Notes: a model not told the origin generated them from the letters alone. A stretch of DNA of 64,000 bases from Nitrospinaceae bacterium (GCA_024644405.1 JAHELC010000007.1:1-64000); one strand, 5' to 3'; positions 34,594 to 44,507 are shown, counted from the stretch's first letter. Translations and numbers: made by a program.

Positions 34594-36063
34594 TTAATTT
34601 CCCCGGTTGGCTTCCAGGATTTTATCGACTGTGCTGGTGGTGGACAGGCCCTTGACGACCGGGATGAGCACCACCCGCGCGCCGTAGCCTTCGACGATTT
34701 CCCGCCCGACCACGTCTTCCAGTTTGTAGTCGTCGCCTTTCACTAAAACGTCGGGCCGGATTTCACGGATCAGGCTTTCGGGTGTCTCTTCATTGAAGAT
34801 GGTGATGTAATCGACATCCTGCAAAGCCGACAGGATATTGGCCCGCTCTGCCTGGGATTTGATGGGCCGTCCGTCGCCCTTGATGGCGTGGACCGATTCG
34901 TCGCTATTGATTCCGAGGATCAGGATATCACCCTGCTTTTTGGCCTGCTGTAAAAATTCGATGTGCCCGCCGTGTATCAAATCGAAGCAACCGTTGGTGA
35001 AGACCACCGACTTGCCGACGCTTTTAGCCAGGCTCACGACTTGTTTGACTTCGTTCAGCTCCAGCACCGTACTGGAGGTCCGGAGCATTTCTTCTTTCAG
35101 GTACTCGTTGATCTCTTCCAGCGTGACCACGGCAGTTCCGATTTTACCGACGACGATGCCCGCCGACATGTTGGCCAGCCACGCGGCTTCTTCATAACTG
35201 AAATCGCTGAACAGCGACATGCCGAACACGCTGATGACGGTATCGCCCGCTCCGGTCACATCGTACACTTCCTTGGCCACCGTTGAGATTTCGAAGGGCT
35301 TGTCTTTTTTGTGATAAAAAATCATTCCGTCCTTGCCGCGCGTGACGAGAATGCCTTCCGACTTGGTCAGGGTGAGCAGGTATTCCGCCGCCCGGTCCAG
35401 ATCTTCCCGGCTGTTGATCTTGATGGGCGCCACCCGTTCCACTTCGTTCTGGTTGGGGGTGATAACCGTGGCGCCATTGTACTTGTGGAAATCCGTTCCC
35501 TTGGGATCCACCACCACCTTCTTCTTCGATTTTTTGGCGCGGTGCATGATGGCGTTGGCGATCTTTTCCGACAGAATACCCTTGTGGTAGTCGGAGCAAA
35601 TCACCCCGTCCATTTCCGGAATGATGGCGTTGATGTATTTGATGAATTTGTTTTCGGTTCCTTCAGTGATGGGCCGGTCGTCTTCCTTATCGATCCGCAG
35701 CACCTGCTGGTTGTTCGCGATGACGCGCACTTTGGAGGTGGTGGGACGATGCACGAACCGGTAGACGCCGTCGGTGTGAATGGAGCGGTTTTTGATGAGT
35801 TCGAGAAGCTTGTCCCCTTTTTCATCGCGCCCGATGCCGCCGGCAATGTACACGTCGCAACCGAGGGCCACCAGGTTGTTGGCGACGTTGGCGGCTCCAC
35901 CCAGAGACAGGTTCTCCGATTTGGATTCCAGCACCGGCACCGGCGCTTCCGGTGAAATGCGGTTGACCGATCCCCAGATGTATTCGTCGAGAATCAGGTC
36001 GCCCACCACCAGGATCTTGGGACGCTTTTTATTGTCGAAGAAGTGCTTGAACTTGGCTTTCAC
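34594..36063 (-). CDS. hldE: Bifunctional heptose 7-phosphate kinase / heptose 1-phosphate adenylyltransferase
   Basis: 489 aa, two domains for ADP-heptose synthesis. N-terminal PfkB/ribokinase-type kinase at ~15-330: L-V-V-G-D-L-I-L-D-E-Y near 20, the G-G-A-A-N-V-A-N-N motif near 55 and D-V-T-G-A-G-D-T-V near 270. C-terminal nucleotidyltransferase at ~350-489: F-T-N-G-C-F-D-L-I-H-G-G-H near 360 and G-I-N-S-D-E-S-V. Makes the LPS inner-core heptose precursor; follows gmhA with its ATG 1 bp after the gmhA stop. Confidence 0.97.
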   Translation of the reverse strand: MKAKFKHFFDNKKRPKILVVGDLILDEYIWGSVNRISPEAPVPVLESKSENLSLGGAANVANNLVALGCDVYIAGGIGRDEKGDKLLELIKNRSIHTDGVYRFVHRPTTSKVRVIANNQQVLRIDKEDDRPITEGTENKFIKYINAIIPEMDGVICSDYHKGILSEKIANAIMHRAKKSKKKVVVDPKGTDFHKYNGATVITPNQNEVERVAPIKINSREDLDRAAEYLLTLTKSEGILVTRGKDGMIFYHKKDKPFEISTVAKEVYDVTGAGDTVISVFGMSLFSDFSYEEAAWLANMSAGIVVGKIGTAVVTLEEINEYLKEEMLRTSSTVLELNEVKQVVSLAKSVGKSVVFTNGCFDLIHGGHIEFLQQAKKQGDILILGINSDESVHAIKGDGRPIKSQAERANILSALQDVDYITIFNEETPESLIREIRPDVLVKGDDYKLEDVVGREIVEGYGARVVLIPVVKGLSTTSTVDKILEANRGN

Positions 36064-36627
36064 TTAATCAAAATCCTCGTCGAGTATTTCGCAGATGATA
36101 TGCCCGATGGTGATATGGGCTTCCTGAATGCGGGCCGTATCGTTGGATGGGACCACGATGGCCAGATCAACCTTATCCTTTAATTTTCCGCCCTGATGGC
36201 CCAAAAGTCCAATGGTTTGTGCGCCTATCTCCCGGGCCTTCTCGACCCCTTTGATCACGTTTTCCGAGTTGCCGCTGGTGCTGATGGCGATGACCACATC
36301 CTCCTTTTTGGCCAACCCTTCCACCTGACGCGAAAACACGGCATCGTACCCGTAATCGTTGCCGACACAGGTGAGAATTGAGGAATCTACCGTCAGCGCG
36401 ATGGCGGCGACCGGCCGGCGTTCTTTTTTATAGCGGCCGATGAATTCGGCGGCGATGTGCTGGGCGTCGCCCGCGCTCCCTCCATTGCCCATGAGCAGCA
36501 GTTTGCCCCCTTTTTGAAGGCTGGTTCGCGCCACCTTGATGGCTTCCAGAATTTTACCCGCCAGGGTATCTGCGACGGCTTTTTTTACTTCGGCACTCTC
36601 GTAAAGAAATTCCTTGATTCGATCCAT
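36064..36627 (-). CDS. gmhA: Sedoheptulose 7-phosphate isomerase
   Basis: 187-aa SIS-domain enzyme, first step of ADP-heptose synthesis. G-N-G-G-S-A-G-D-A-Q-H-I-A-A-E-F (~48-63) holds the substrate loop and metal-ligand His/Glu, and I-S-T-S-G-N-S-E-N-V (~115) is the second phosphate loop. Abuts hldE. The phosphatase gmhB, needed between the HldE steps, is not in the window. Confidence 0.97.
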   Translation of the reverse strand: MDRIKEFLYESAEVKKAVADTLAGKILEAIKVARTSLQKGGKLLLMGNGGSAGDAQHIAAEFIGRYKKERRPVAAIALTVDSSILTCVGNDYGYDAVFSRQVEGLAKKEDVVIAISTSGNSENVIKGVEKAREIGAQTIGLLGHQGGKLKDKVDLAIVVPSNDTARIQEAHITIGHIICEILDEDFD

Positions 36628-36629
36628 AT

Positions 36630-37328
36630 TTAAATCATCCCTTCGTCGGCGAAACTGTAAAACTCCGTACCGCCGATTATGATGTGATCCAGCAATTTAA
36701 TTCCGATAATGTCTCCGGCCTTGCTCACCCGGTGCGTGATTTCGATATCCGCCTGACTGGGGGACGGGTCACCGCTGGGATGGTTATGGACCAGAACGAT
36801 CTTGGTGGCCGACTCCTTGATTGCGGGAATCATCACTTCCCGCGGATGCACAATACTGGAATTGACACTGCCTTCAGAAATAACAAAATCTTTGATGATT
36901 TTAAGTTTGTTGTCCAACAGAGCGACTTTGACAACTTCCTTTCTGAGGTTTTTCATGAAGGGCGCAAAATATTCCACGAACGCCCGGCTGGTGGTCATCT
37001 TTGTGGTGTTGCCGGACCGGGTGGAGGCCATCCGCTTGCCCACCTCCAACGCCGCCTTGATTTGAGTCGCCTTCGCCAACCCGATGCCTTTCACGCGGCA
37101 CAGTTCATGCACCGAAGCCCGGTCCAGGTTACTCAGATTTTCAAACGCCTTGAGCAGATCCCGGCAGATATCCACGGCGCTTTTGTTGGCGCCGCTGGCC
37201 CCCGAACCGATCAGGATGGCCAGCAGTTGAGCATCGGAAAGGGCGTCTCCTCCAAACTTAACCAACCGTTCGCGAGGGCGTTCATCTTCGGGCCAATGCT
37301 TGATTGAAGAAGCGTCCTCTTTTCCCAT
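36630..37328 (-). CDS. radC: RadC family JAB-domain protein
   Basis: 232 aa. N-terminal helix-hairpin-helix-like half (G-I-G-L-A-K-A-T-Q-I) and C-terminal JAB/MPN domain with the metal motif H-N-H-P-S-G-D-P-S-P-S-Q-A-D at ~170-183. Despite the name, a repair role is not supported by biochemical work on the family. Sits in the middle of the def-fmt-uxs-radC-gmhA-hldE run, 4 bp after the uxs stop and 2 bp before gmhA. Confidence 0.95.
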   Translation of the reverse strand: MGKEDASSIKHWPEDERPRERLVKFGGDALSDAQLLAILIGSGASGANKSAVDICRDLLKAFENLSNLDRASVHELCRVKGIGLAKATQIKAALEVGKRMASTRSGNTTKMTTSRAFVEYFAPFMKNLRKEVVKVALLDNKLKIIKDFVISEGSVNSSIVHPREVMIPAIKESATKIVLVHNHPSGDPSPSQADIEITHRVSKAGDIIGIKLLDHIIIGGTEFYSFADEGMI

Positions 37329-37332
37329 AAGC

Positions 37333-38283
37333 TCACGGTTCGGCCGGGTGCGTGTCGATCTTTTTTCGGAAATAGTCCAAGGTGTCCCGCAATCCTTCTT
37401 CCAGCTTGACCTTCGGTTGCCATCCCAACAGTTTTCGCGCCAGGCTGATGTCCGGTTGTCTCACCTTGGGATCATCCTCGGGCAACGGCTTGAAGACGAT
37501 TTTACTCCGGCTCCCGGTCACTTGCAAAATTTTCTCCGCCATCGTAAGCAGGCTCATTTCAATGGGATTCCCCAGATTAACCGGATCCGGGTGCCCGGAT
37601 TTCAGAAGCCGGAGCATGCCTTCAATGAGATCGGACACATAGCAGAAACTGCGCGTCTGTGAGCCGTCGCCATATACGGTGAGGTCCTCGCCCTTTAACG
37701 CCTGATAGAGAAAATTGGGGATGGCGCGTCCGTCGTTGATCGCCATGCGCGGTCCATAGGTATTAAAAATGCGCACGATGCGGGTATCCACTCCGTGGGT
37801 GCGGCGGTAGGCCAGAGTCAGGGCTTCGGAAAATCGTTTGGGTTCGTCGTACACACTGCGCGGACCGATGGGATTGACGTTGCCCCAGTACGTTTCTTTC
37901 TGCGGATGCTCCAGCGGGTCGCCGTACACTTCCGAAGTGGACGCCATGAAAAACACCGCGCCTTTGTCGCGGGCCAACTCCAATGCATTATAAGTGCCGA
38001 ACGATCCCACCTTGAGGGTTTCAACGGGATAGGCATAGTAGTCGACGGGGCTGGCGGGAGAGGCCAGATTCATGATGTTGTCCAGCGATCCTTCCACCGT
38101 GAAAGGTTGAGAAATATCCTGTTCAATAAAATGAAACCGGTCACTCTGGATATGGGCGATGTTGTCCCTGCTTCCGGTGATCAGGTTATCCATGCAAAAC
38201 ACTTCATGGCCCGCGTTCAGCAAAGCGTCGCACAAATGAGAACCCAGAAAGCCCGCGCCGCCTGTCACCAATGTTCTTTCCAT
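37333..38283 (-). CDS. UDP-glucuronate decarboxylase-like SDR
   Basis: 316-aa extended short-chain dehydrogenase. NAD loop [10 protein letters not shown] (~7-16); [14 protein letters not shown] and the catalytic Y-D-E-P-K-R (Tyr/Lys; most UXS enzymes have YDEGKR); [10 protein letters not shown]. The pattern matches UDP-glucuronate decarboxylase (UDP-xylose synthase) more closely than dTDP-glucose 4,6-dehydratase, which is the main alternative. Supplies a pentose for polysaccharide or LPS; its place beside heptose genes fits that. Confidence 0.88.
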   Translation of the reverse strand: MERTLVTGGAGFLGSHLCDALLNAGHEVFCMDNLITGSRDNIAHIQSDRFHFIEQDISQPFTVEGSLDNIMNLASPASPVDYYAYPVETLKVGSFGTYNALELARDKGAVFFMASTSEVYGDPLEHPQKETYWGNVNPIGPRSVYDEPKRFSEALTLAYRRTHGVDTRIVRIFNTYGPRMAINDGRAIPNFLYQALKGEDLTVYGDGSQTRSFCYVSDLIEGMLRLLKSGHPDPVNLGNPIEMSLLTMAEKILQVTGSRSKIVFKPLPEDDPKVRQPDISLARKLLGWQPKVKLEEGLRDTLDYFRKKIDTHPAEP

Positions 38284-38295
38284 AGTGTATTTCCT

Positions 38296-39243
38296 CTAAA
38301 CGGAATCGCCGGAAACGTCAAACCGCTCGCCGGGTTCCACTGCATGGCCCTGCAGATAACTTTTGACGGTCATTCTCTTTTTACCTTCCGGTTGAAGTTC
38401 GGTCACGATGATCCGGTCTTTCAAGGTTCCGACTTCAATCCCATAGTCCGAAACACGCATCACCGTTCCCGGCGCATCTGTTTTCTCACCGGGGCCGATT
38501 TCCACTTTGCAGAAACGCAAACGCTTGCCCTTTAAAAACCCAAACGCTCCCGGCCAGGGTTCCATGCCCCGGACCCGGTTTCTGAGGGCTTCCGCCTCCT
38601 GGTCCCAATGCAGGCAACCATCTTCTTTTTTCAGTTTTGACGCATAAGTGGCCTCAGCATCATTTTGCGGAATGAACTGCAACCGGCCCTGTTCCAGCAG
38701 GTCCACCGTTTCCAGGGCCAACGCCCCTCCCGCTGCGGATAACTTGTCGTGCAGGTGTTGCGCGGTATCGTCGTTTTCAATGGCAACCTTTTTCATGAGC
38801 AGGATATCGCCGGTATCCAGCCCTTTGTCCATTTTCATGGTGGTGACACCGGATTCCTTATCGCCGTTGATGATGGCCCAGTTGATCGGCGCCGCCCCCC
38901 GGTATTTGGGCAGCAGGGACGCGTGGACGTTCATGCAAAAATGCCTGGGCAACGTTAAAAGATTTTCCCGCAGGATCTGACCGTAGGCAATTACCACGAT
39001 CAGGTCGGGTTTCAACTCTGCAAGTTCCGCGACAAATGCGGGGGCGCTGGCCTTCTCGGGTTGAAACACCTTCAGCCCCTGCTCCAAAGCGTAACGCTTG
39101 ACCGGGGAAGCCTGCATCTCCTGACCCCGCCCTTTGGGCCGGTCCGGTTGAGTGACCACCCCCAGAACGGAATGCCGGGAGGAGTGGAGCGTTTTTAGTG
39201 TCGGTACCGCAAAGTCCGGCGTACCCATGAAAACGAGATTCAT
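38296..39243 (-). CDS. fmt: Methionyl-tRNA formyltransferase
   Basis: 315 aa. Formylates initiator Met-tRNA with 10-formyl-THF. F-M-G-T-P-D-F-A-V-P at ~5-14, the catalytic region H-A-S-L-L-P-K-Y-R-G-A-A-P-I (~110), D-K-G-L-D-T-G-D-I-L, and the C-terminal OB-fold with N-R-V-R-G-M-E-P-W-P-G-A. Its start overlaps the def stop by 4 bp, the classic def-fmt pair. Confidence 0.98.
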   Translation of the reverse strand: MNLVFMGTPDFAVPTLKTLHSSRHSVLGVVTQPDRPKGRGQEMQASPVKRYALEQGLKVFQPEKASAPAFVAELAELKPDLIVVIAYGQILRENLLTLPRHFCMNVHASLLPKYRGAAPINWAIINGDKESGVTTMKMDKGLDTGDILLMKKVAIENDDTAQHLHDKLSAAGGALALETVDLLEQGRLQFIPQNDAEATYASKLKKEDGCLHWDQEAEALRNRVRGMEPWPGAFGFLKGKRLRFCKVEIGPGEKTDAPGTVMRVSDYGIEVGTLKDRIIVTELQPEGKKRMTVKSYLQGHAVEPGERFDVSGDSV

Positions 39244-39752
39244 TCCTGCATCTCTTTCAGTATTTTCTTGAACTTTCGTTTCAGCATGTCACGCTTGAGC
39301 CTGCCCAGCATATCCCAGAACAATTTTCCTTCGAGGTGGTCCATTTCATGTTGGAACGCGCGTGCCAGAAAACCTTCCGCCTCAAAGCGAATGTCCTTGC
39401 CGTTGAGATCCACCCCCTTGACTTCCACCTGTTGGAATCGTTTGACATCGGCATAGACCTCGGGAATGCTCAGGCATCCTTCCTGTCCGATTTGCTCTTC
39501 CTCTGAAGCGGTGATGACGGGGTTGACGATGATGAGAGGTTCATGCTTTTCTTCTTTAAACCCAAGATCAACGACGATCAATCGGGAAGCAATACCCACC
39601 TGGTTGGCGGCCAGACCCACACCCGTGGCGGCATACATGGTTTCGATCATGTCCTCGGACAGGGTCACGAGACTTTGATTGATATTCTGGATCAAGTCGC
39701 ATTTTTTACGAAGGACGGGGTCGAGACAATTCTTGATGGTTAAAACAGACAT
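39240..39752 (-). CDS. def: Peptide deformylase
   Basis: 170-aa metalloenzyme removing the formyl group from nascent proteins. Motif 1 G-V-G-L-A-A-N-Q-V-G, motif 2 E-G-C-L-S-I-P (Cys ligand; Q-Q..EGC form) and motif 3 H-E-M-D-H-L-E-G (His ligands and Glu). First gene of the operon; a promoter with a perfect -10 lies ~115 bp upstream. Confidence 0.98.
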   Translation of the reverse strand: MSVLTIKNCLDPVLRKKCDLIQNINQSLVTLSEDMIETMYAATGVGLAANQVGIASRLIVVDLGFKEEKHEPLIIVNPVITASEEEQIGQEGCLSIPEVYADVKRFQQVEVKGVDLNGKDIRFEAEGFLARAFQHEMDHLEGKLFWDMLGRLKRDMLKRKFKKILKEMQE

Positions 39753-39865
39753 GAAGATCCGGGGCGCTCTGATCGGATCCGGCTTCTCTCCACCGGCGCC
39801 CGGGAGACCGGGGCTTCCGCTGGATACTCTGCGGCGCGATCAATTAGTATTACTATAATTCTTCT

Positions 39866-39894
39866 ATTATAAGGCATTTAGCGGTGGAGGTCAG
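39866..39894 (-). promoter_or_regulatory. Promoter of def-fmt-uxs-radC-gmhA-hldE
   Basis: Minus strand: CTGACC (39889-39894), 17-bp spacer, TATAAT (39866-39871). Confidence 0.55.
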
Positions 39895-39935
39895 CAAATA
39901 GGAGGGAAAATCTGGAAGATATCCGGTTTTTGTTT

Positions 39936-42386
39936 TTAACCGAGGATGGCGGCAGGCTTCTCTTGTTTGATCGGAAGCAAAACGGTGAAGGTCGACCCGT
40001 GGCCCGGCTGGCTGTCTACCAGAATTTCCCCGTTGTGTTTTTTGACAATGCCATAAGTCACGGAAAGCCCCAACCCAGTGCCCTTGACGCTGGGTTTGGT
40101 GGTAAAGAACGGGTCAAAGATATTCTTCATCACCTGCGGGGGTATACCGGATCCCGTATCCTTGATTTGAATCTGCACTTTCCCTTTCTCGGTAGAGGTG
40201 GCAACGGTCACCCTCCCGCCCCCCTCGGGGATTGCCTCTTCGGCATTTTGTAATATGTTTAAAATGACCTGCTTGAATTGATCCGGCACGGCTTCAATGT
40301 GTGGTATGTCTGACGTATACTCTCTGACCAGTTCGATATCACGCATTCTGAATTTCTTCTGGATCAAAAGAATCATATCGTCGATGGATTCATGAACATC
40401 GATCCACTCTTTTTCATCCGGGGACGGACTGTGAAAATCCAGAATTTTCCGGATCAGCAGGGTGATCCGGTCACACTCCTGTATCGCCAATTGGACAAAG
40501 CGTTGATTGCTGCCATCCATTTGGACCCGCCTCAATATTTTTTCAAGAACATTGCGTATGCCAAAAATGGGATTGTTGAATTCATGCGCTATGGAAGCGG
40601 CCATCTTGCCGGTGGCGGACAATTTTTCGGCGTGCAGCAGCTGCAAATGCGTCGATTCCAGGTCGGACGTTCTTTGCAGGACCAGTTCCTCGAGATGATG
40701 CCGGTGACGGGCCAGCTCTTCTTCCACCTGTTTGCGTTCGCTGATATCTATATCGCTGCCGACCATTCTCAAGGGTTTGCCATTTTCATCACGCGAGACG
40801 ACTTGGCCTCGGTCAAGATTCCATCGATAGGTGCCTAATTTGGTCAGAAGCCGGTTTTCAAATTGGTAATAAGGCGTTTTCCCTTCAAGATGGGCGTTCA
40901 AAATTTCCTTTAATCTGGGCATGTCGTCGGGATGCACTAGCTTCTCCCACGTTTTAATATGCGGCTTCAGTTCACCGGGCTCGTAACCCAGCGAGCGAAA
41001 CCATTGGGGACTGAAAATCACATGACCGGTTGTGATGTTCCAGTCCCACACCCCGTCGCTGGTGGCCTCCAGTGCGAGACTCAGCCGTTCTTCACTTACC
41101 TGCAACGCCCTTTCCGCCTGCTCGCGTTCGGTGATGTCCTGGACAACACCCACAAAAACCGGATAGATCTCGGCAAAAGACAAATGGATCCGTACTTCGA
41201 TGGGATAAAACGTCCCATCTTTACGCCGGTGTGTGGTTTGAAAAGTCACCAGGTCTTTCGTTCCGTAGTGTAGCGGTTTAAGGAGCGTTTCAAATTCCTC
41301 TCGGGTGAAACCCGGCTTCAGGTCCAACGGGGTCAGGGACTGCAGTTCCTCCAGCGAATAACCCAAATTCTCCCGGGCTCCCCGGTTGACTTGAATGAAC
41401 TTGAGAGTTTTCGCGTCGAACAGATAAATTTCATTGGAAGATTCGTCCAGCACTCGTCCCAACCGGACCGATTGCGTGTGCGCGTTGGCGGCTTCGGTTG
41501 TCGCTGCGGACAGTACCAGTGTCATGATCGCCAGAATTACCATGTACGTAGCCAACTGGGAAATCGATTCTTCCATAGACGCATGCACGAAGGGTCCGCG
41601 GCCCGCCATGGTTCCCCAGACCGCAATTGTGAAAAATATCAGAATCCCAATAAGGGCTCCGGGATGACCGAAACGATAAGCCGCCCAAACCAGGCAGGGG
41701 GCCAACAGGTAGACCAGGGGGTGATCACTCACTTGAAACCAGTTCCCAAACACCACCTGGCTGGTGATGTAGAATAGTAATAACAGGACACCGGCCTCGA
41801 GTCGGCGGGCGGGGGTCCATTTGATATTCAAAGGCCTGCGAAATACGAAAAACAAGGGAGTGACCATAAGAACCGCCATGACATCGCCCAGCCACCAGGA
41901 GACTCCTTCCTGAAGCAGTTTCTCGCTGGGCAACAGCCCAACCCCGCCAAGAACCCCCATGCTCAGAATGGGGCTGACGACATATCCCAATCCCCCCACA
42001 AGAAATATATAGGTCAGGGCATCTCTGGTCCGGTCCAAGGGATTGTGTGAACCGACAAACCGATTAAAAAGAAAAGTCCCCAGCAGCGCCTGGACGGTCA
42101 CCGAAAAAGCGATTCCGAAACAGATCGTGGCAAGGATTGAACCCGGAATACTAGAAGCCGGAATCGTATTAGTCGTGAACCAGTAGGTGAACGCCAATTC
42201 ACCCAGAAAAATTCCCGGCCATAGTCGATACCCGTAACAGATGAGCGCTCCCAACGCAACGCCGACCGCCGGATAGATGGGCAAGGCATAATCTTTCGGC
42301 AAACCCAGCTTGGTGACGCTCCAGGACATCACAAAATACGCCCCGGCCAGGGCCAATATTTTCAAAATCTGATGGTGAGCCGTCAT
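39936..42386 (-). CDS. MASE1-PAS-PAS sensor histidine kinase
   Basis: 816-aa inner-membrane hybridless kinase. The start at 42386 has GGAAAG ~7 nt upstream; an in-frame start at 42458 lacks one. MASE1-like N-terminus with about eight to ten hydrophobic helices (~8-300; contains G-L-P-K-D-Y-A and [11 protein letters not shown]), two PAS domains (~310-435 with S-N-E-I-Y-L-F-D-A, ~440-565 with A-T-S-D-G-V-W-D-W), the HisKA H-box S-I-A-H-E-F-N-N-P, and an HATPase with N-x-x-x-N-A-E-E-A-I, D-T-G-S-G-I-P and G-T-G-L-G-L-S. No response regulator is adjacent, so it is an orphan kinase. Divergent from the cyclase-TIR operon. Confidence 0.92.
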   Translation of the reverse strand: MTAHHQILKILALAGAYFVMSWSVTKLGLPKDYALPIYPAVGVALGALICYGYRLWPGIFLGELAFTYWFTTNTIPASSIPGSILATICFGIAFSVTVQALLGTFLFNRFVGSHNPLDRTRDALTYIFLVGGLGYVVSPILSMGVLGGVGLLPSEKLLQEGVSWWLGDVMAVLMVTPLFFVFRRPLNIKWTPARRLEAGVLLLLFYITSQVVFGNWFQVSDHPLVYLLAPCLVWAAYRFGHPGALIGILIFFTIAVWGTMAGRGPFVHASMEESISQLATYMVILAIMTLVLSAATTEAANAHTQSVRLGRVLDESSNEIYLFDAKTLKFIQVNRGARENLGYSLEELQSLTPLDLKPGFTREEFETLLKPLHYGTKDLVTFQTTHRRKDGTFYPIEVRIHLSFAEIYPVFVGVVQDITEREQAERALQVSEERLSLALEATSDGVWDWNITTGHVIFSPQWFRSLGYEPGELKPHIKTWEKLVHPDDMPRLKEILNAHLEGKTPYYQFENRLLTKLGTYRWNLDRGQVVSRDENGKPLRMVGSDIDISERKQVEEELARHRHHLEELVLQRTSDLESTHLQLLHAEKLSATGKMAASIAHEFNNPIFGIRNVLEKILRRVQMDGSNQRFVQLAIQECDRITLLIRKILDFHSPSPDEKEWIDVHESIDDMILLIQKKFRMRDIELVREYTSDIPHIEAVPDQFKQVILNILQNAEEAIPEGGGRVTVATSTEKGKVQIQIKDTGSGIPPQVMKNIFDPFFTTKPSVKGTGLGLSVTYGIVKKHNGEILVDSQPGHGSTFTVLLPIKQEKPAAILG

Positions 42387-42493
42387 TTTAAACTTTCCAT
42401 ATCGGAGAACACATATTACAGACAGATTTCCATGATTTCCATTGAGTATAAGGCCCACTCCGGCGCGACTCCAAACCTTTTTCCATGATTTTG

Positions 42494-42598
42494 AAAACCT
42501 TTGAATTACCCAGTTTTAGAGTGAGCGCGCCCGCAGTCTGCCTGCAATTCACCTGAAATCAATGGAATGCCATCAAACCTCGGAGAATCAAAGGTTTT
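42494..42598. repeat. Separated 11-bp inverted repeat
   Basis: AAAACCTTTGA at 42494-42504 and its exact complement TCAAAGGTTTT at 42588-42598, 83 bp apart, within the divergent regulatory region. Confidence 0.5.
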
Positions 42599-42634
42599 AA
42601 TTGCGGAATATGGACTGAAAATTTCCGGTTTCAT

Positions 42635-42663
42635 TTATCAAAAGGCGCCCTTTGAGTTAGAAT
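42635..42663 (+). promoter_or_regulatory. Putative promoter of the cyclase-TIR operon
   Basis: TTATCA (42635-42640), 17-bp spacer, TAGAAT (42658-42663), ~50 bp before the cyclase ATG. The spacer holds the dyad AAAGG-CGC-CCTTT. Confidence 0.45.
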
Positions 42664-42715
42664 AGAAGGTCACCTTACCCATGTAATTTCAGTACTATAA
42701 AAGGATTTTTAAGGC

Positions 42716-44506
42716 ATGCAGTTGGAGTCACTGGCTTGCCAGGCGCGCGAGCTATTAAAAAAAGGAGATTTTGTCGGGGTCTATGATGTGGCCTACAAAG
42801 CTCTCGAAGACCAGGGAAGTGCCGACCCGACTTTGGCTCATTTGGCTGTTCTCAGTCTGGCCAGAAGCGGCGCTACGACCCAGGCGGAACAGTTGTACCG
42901 GAAAGTCAAAGACATCCTGCCTCCCACCGAGGAAAACCTTTCGCTGGAAGCAAGATTGTATAAAGACCAATGTTTAAAAGCAAAGGATCCCGAAATCAAA
43001 ACATCATTGGGGAAAAAAGCCCGGGACCTTTATCTCGAAGCGTATCGGATCAATCGGGATTACTACCCCGCCATTAATGCCGCGACTTTGTCATTGATCA
43101 TTGGCGATAACAAATCCTGCCACCGTCTGGCCAGGGAAGTTTTGAAACTCTGCAATCAAAGTTCCTCCACTTACAACGGCGAGGATTACTATCTCGACGT
43201 GACGCGTGCCGAGGCGAATCTGCTGTTAGGAAACGAGGGTGCAATCGCCCCGATGTTGTCCCATGCCTACCGGGGCCATTCCCATGATTACGGGAAGCTG
43301 AGCACCACCTGGAAACAATTGTCTCTGATCTGCGAACAACGGGGAATCTCAACCGATTGCATCCAGGACATCCAGCCTCCCACGGTAATCGCGTTTATGG
43401 GCCAAACCATTCATGGCATGGGGAAGTCCCCCGGCATCGATCCCGCGGACGAGGAGACGCTCCGCAAGCAGATTCGAAACCTGCTGGAAAAGCATAACAT
43501 CAAAATCGCGTTTGGGGCGCTGGCCTGCGGCGCGGATTTAATGGTTGCTGAGGAAATATTGAAGCAAAAGGGCGAATTGAACGTGATACTGCCGTTCTCT
43601 CGCGAGGAATTCAAACGCACCTCGGTCTCTCCGGCGGGTCCCGCCTGGGAGGAAAAATTTGACCGGGCGCTGGAACGCGCGGCCTCGGTGTATGAAATCG
43701 TGGAGGACGCTTATACCGGCTACGACCTGCTGTACGAGGCGTGTTCCCTGCAGATCATGGGACTGGCTTATCTGCGGTCACAAACCCTGGGATCCCAGGC
43801 CTTCCAGGTGGTGCTGTGGAACGGTCAACCGTCTGCCAGTCCCGGGGGCACCGCCGCTGCCATGCAGCAGTGGGAGACTTTGGGACAACAGAACCTGGTG
43901 ATCCCGGTGCCGGAGCCCCGTTCCAAAGGAGTGACTCCGTTACCGGTTGCCGCATCCCAGAAAATAGAGCTGAAACGCCATATGAAGGCCATGATTTTTG
44001 CCGATGTCAAAGGCTACAGCAGTCTCAAGGAGAAACAACTGCCACAGTTTATTTCCAGATGGTTCCACCACCTGGAACAGGTTTTCAACAACCATTCCGG
44101 GGAAATCCTGTTCGCCAATACCTGGGGAGACGCGATTTATCTGGTCATGGATTCCGTGTCTTCCGCCGCCCGGGTTTCGCTGGAGCTGACCCGGATTTTC
44201 TCCGACCAGGAGCTGGCCGAGCTGGCTTTGCCCGAGGACCTGGGATTGCGGGTCGCAACGCATGTCGGACCGATATTTGAGGGGCACAATCCGCTCACCG
44301 GTAAAAAAGAGTATTTTGGGACGCATGTCAACAAAACCGCCCGGTTGGAGCCCTGCACTCCGGTGGGATCGGTTTACGTGACGGAACCCTTTGCAGCGCT
44401 GATTTCCATCGAGGCGGCCGGGGTATATCGGTGTGAGTACGTGGGCAACCATCCTCTGCCCAAAAATTTTGGAAGAATCCGCATGTATCACCTGGGAGAA
44501 AATTAA
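42716..44506 (+). CDS. TPR/SLOG-like/class III nucleotidyl cyclase fusion
   Basis: 596 aa, predicted cytosolic. Residues 1-215: TPR-like helices similar in layout to the TRAFs-binding (DUF4071) regions of signalling proteins. Residues ~222-395: Rossmann-like domain of SLOG type (T-V-I-A-F-M-G-Q, F-G-A-L-A-C-G-A-D-L-M-V-A-E-E, N-V-I-L-P-F). Residues ~424-596: class III cyclase homology domain with first metal Asp430 in F-A-D-V-K-G-Y-S, second Asp472 in N-T-W-G-D-A, and transition-state Asn539/Arg543 in H-V-N-K-T-A-R. The usual adenine-specifying Lys and Asp positions are Asn468 and Thr536, so the product base cannot be predicted. AAGG precedes the ATG. First gene of a three-gene operon with a binding protein and a TIR protein. 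Confidence 0.85.
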   Translation: MQLESLACQARELLKKGDFVGVYDVAYKALEDQGSADPTLAHLAVLSLARSGATTQAEQLYRKVKDILPPTEENLSLEARLYKDQCLKAKDPEIKTSLGKKARDLYLEAYRINRDYYPAINAATLSLIIGDNKSCHRLAREVLKLCNQSSSTYNGEDYYLDVTRAEANLLLGNEGAIAPMLSHAYRGHSHDYGKLSTTWKQLSLICEQRGISTDCIQDIQPPTVIAFMGQTIHGMGKSPGIDPADEETLRKQIRNLLEKHNIKIAFGALACGADLMVAEEILKQKGELNVILPFSREEFKRTSVSPAGPAWEEKFDRALERAASVYEIVEDAYTGYDLLYEACSLQIMGLAYLRSQTLGSQAFQVVLWNGQPSASPGGTAAAMQQWETLGQQNLVIPVPEPRSKGVTPLPVAASQKIELKRHMKAMIFADVKGYSSLKEKQLPQFISRWFHHLEQVFNNHSGEILFANTWGDAIYLVMDSVSSAARVSLELTRIFSDQELAELALPEDLGLRVATHVGPIFEGHNPLTGKKEYFGTHVNKTARLEPCTPVGSVYVTEPFAALISIEAAGVYRCEYVGNHPLPKNFGRIRMYHLGEN

Positions 44507-44507
44507 C

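Larger units (their letters stand above)
42387..42715. other. Shared regulatory region between kinase and cyclase-TIR operon
   Basis: 330 bp. Contains an 11-bp inverted repeat, AAAACCTTTGA (42494-42504) and TCAAAGGTTTT (42588-42598), a small dyad AAAGG-CGC-CCTTT (42641-42653) inside the putative promoter spacer, and the operon promoter. No ORF or RNA gene seen. Confidence 0.55.

Noticed and set aside
44433-44507. Upstream start for the PhnD-like protein
   Set aside because: Would overlap the cyclase end and disrupt the clear signal peptide that begins at 44508, which has its own ribosome site.
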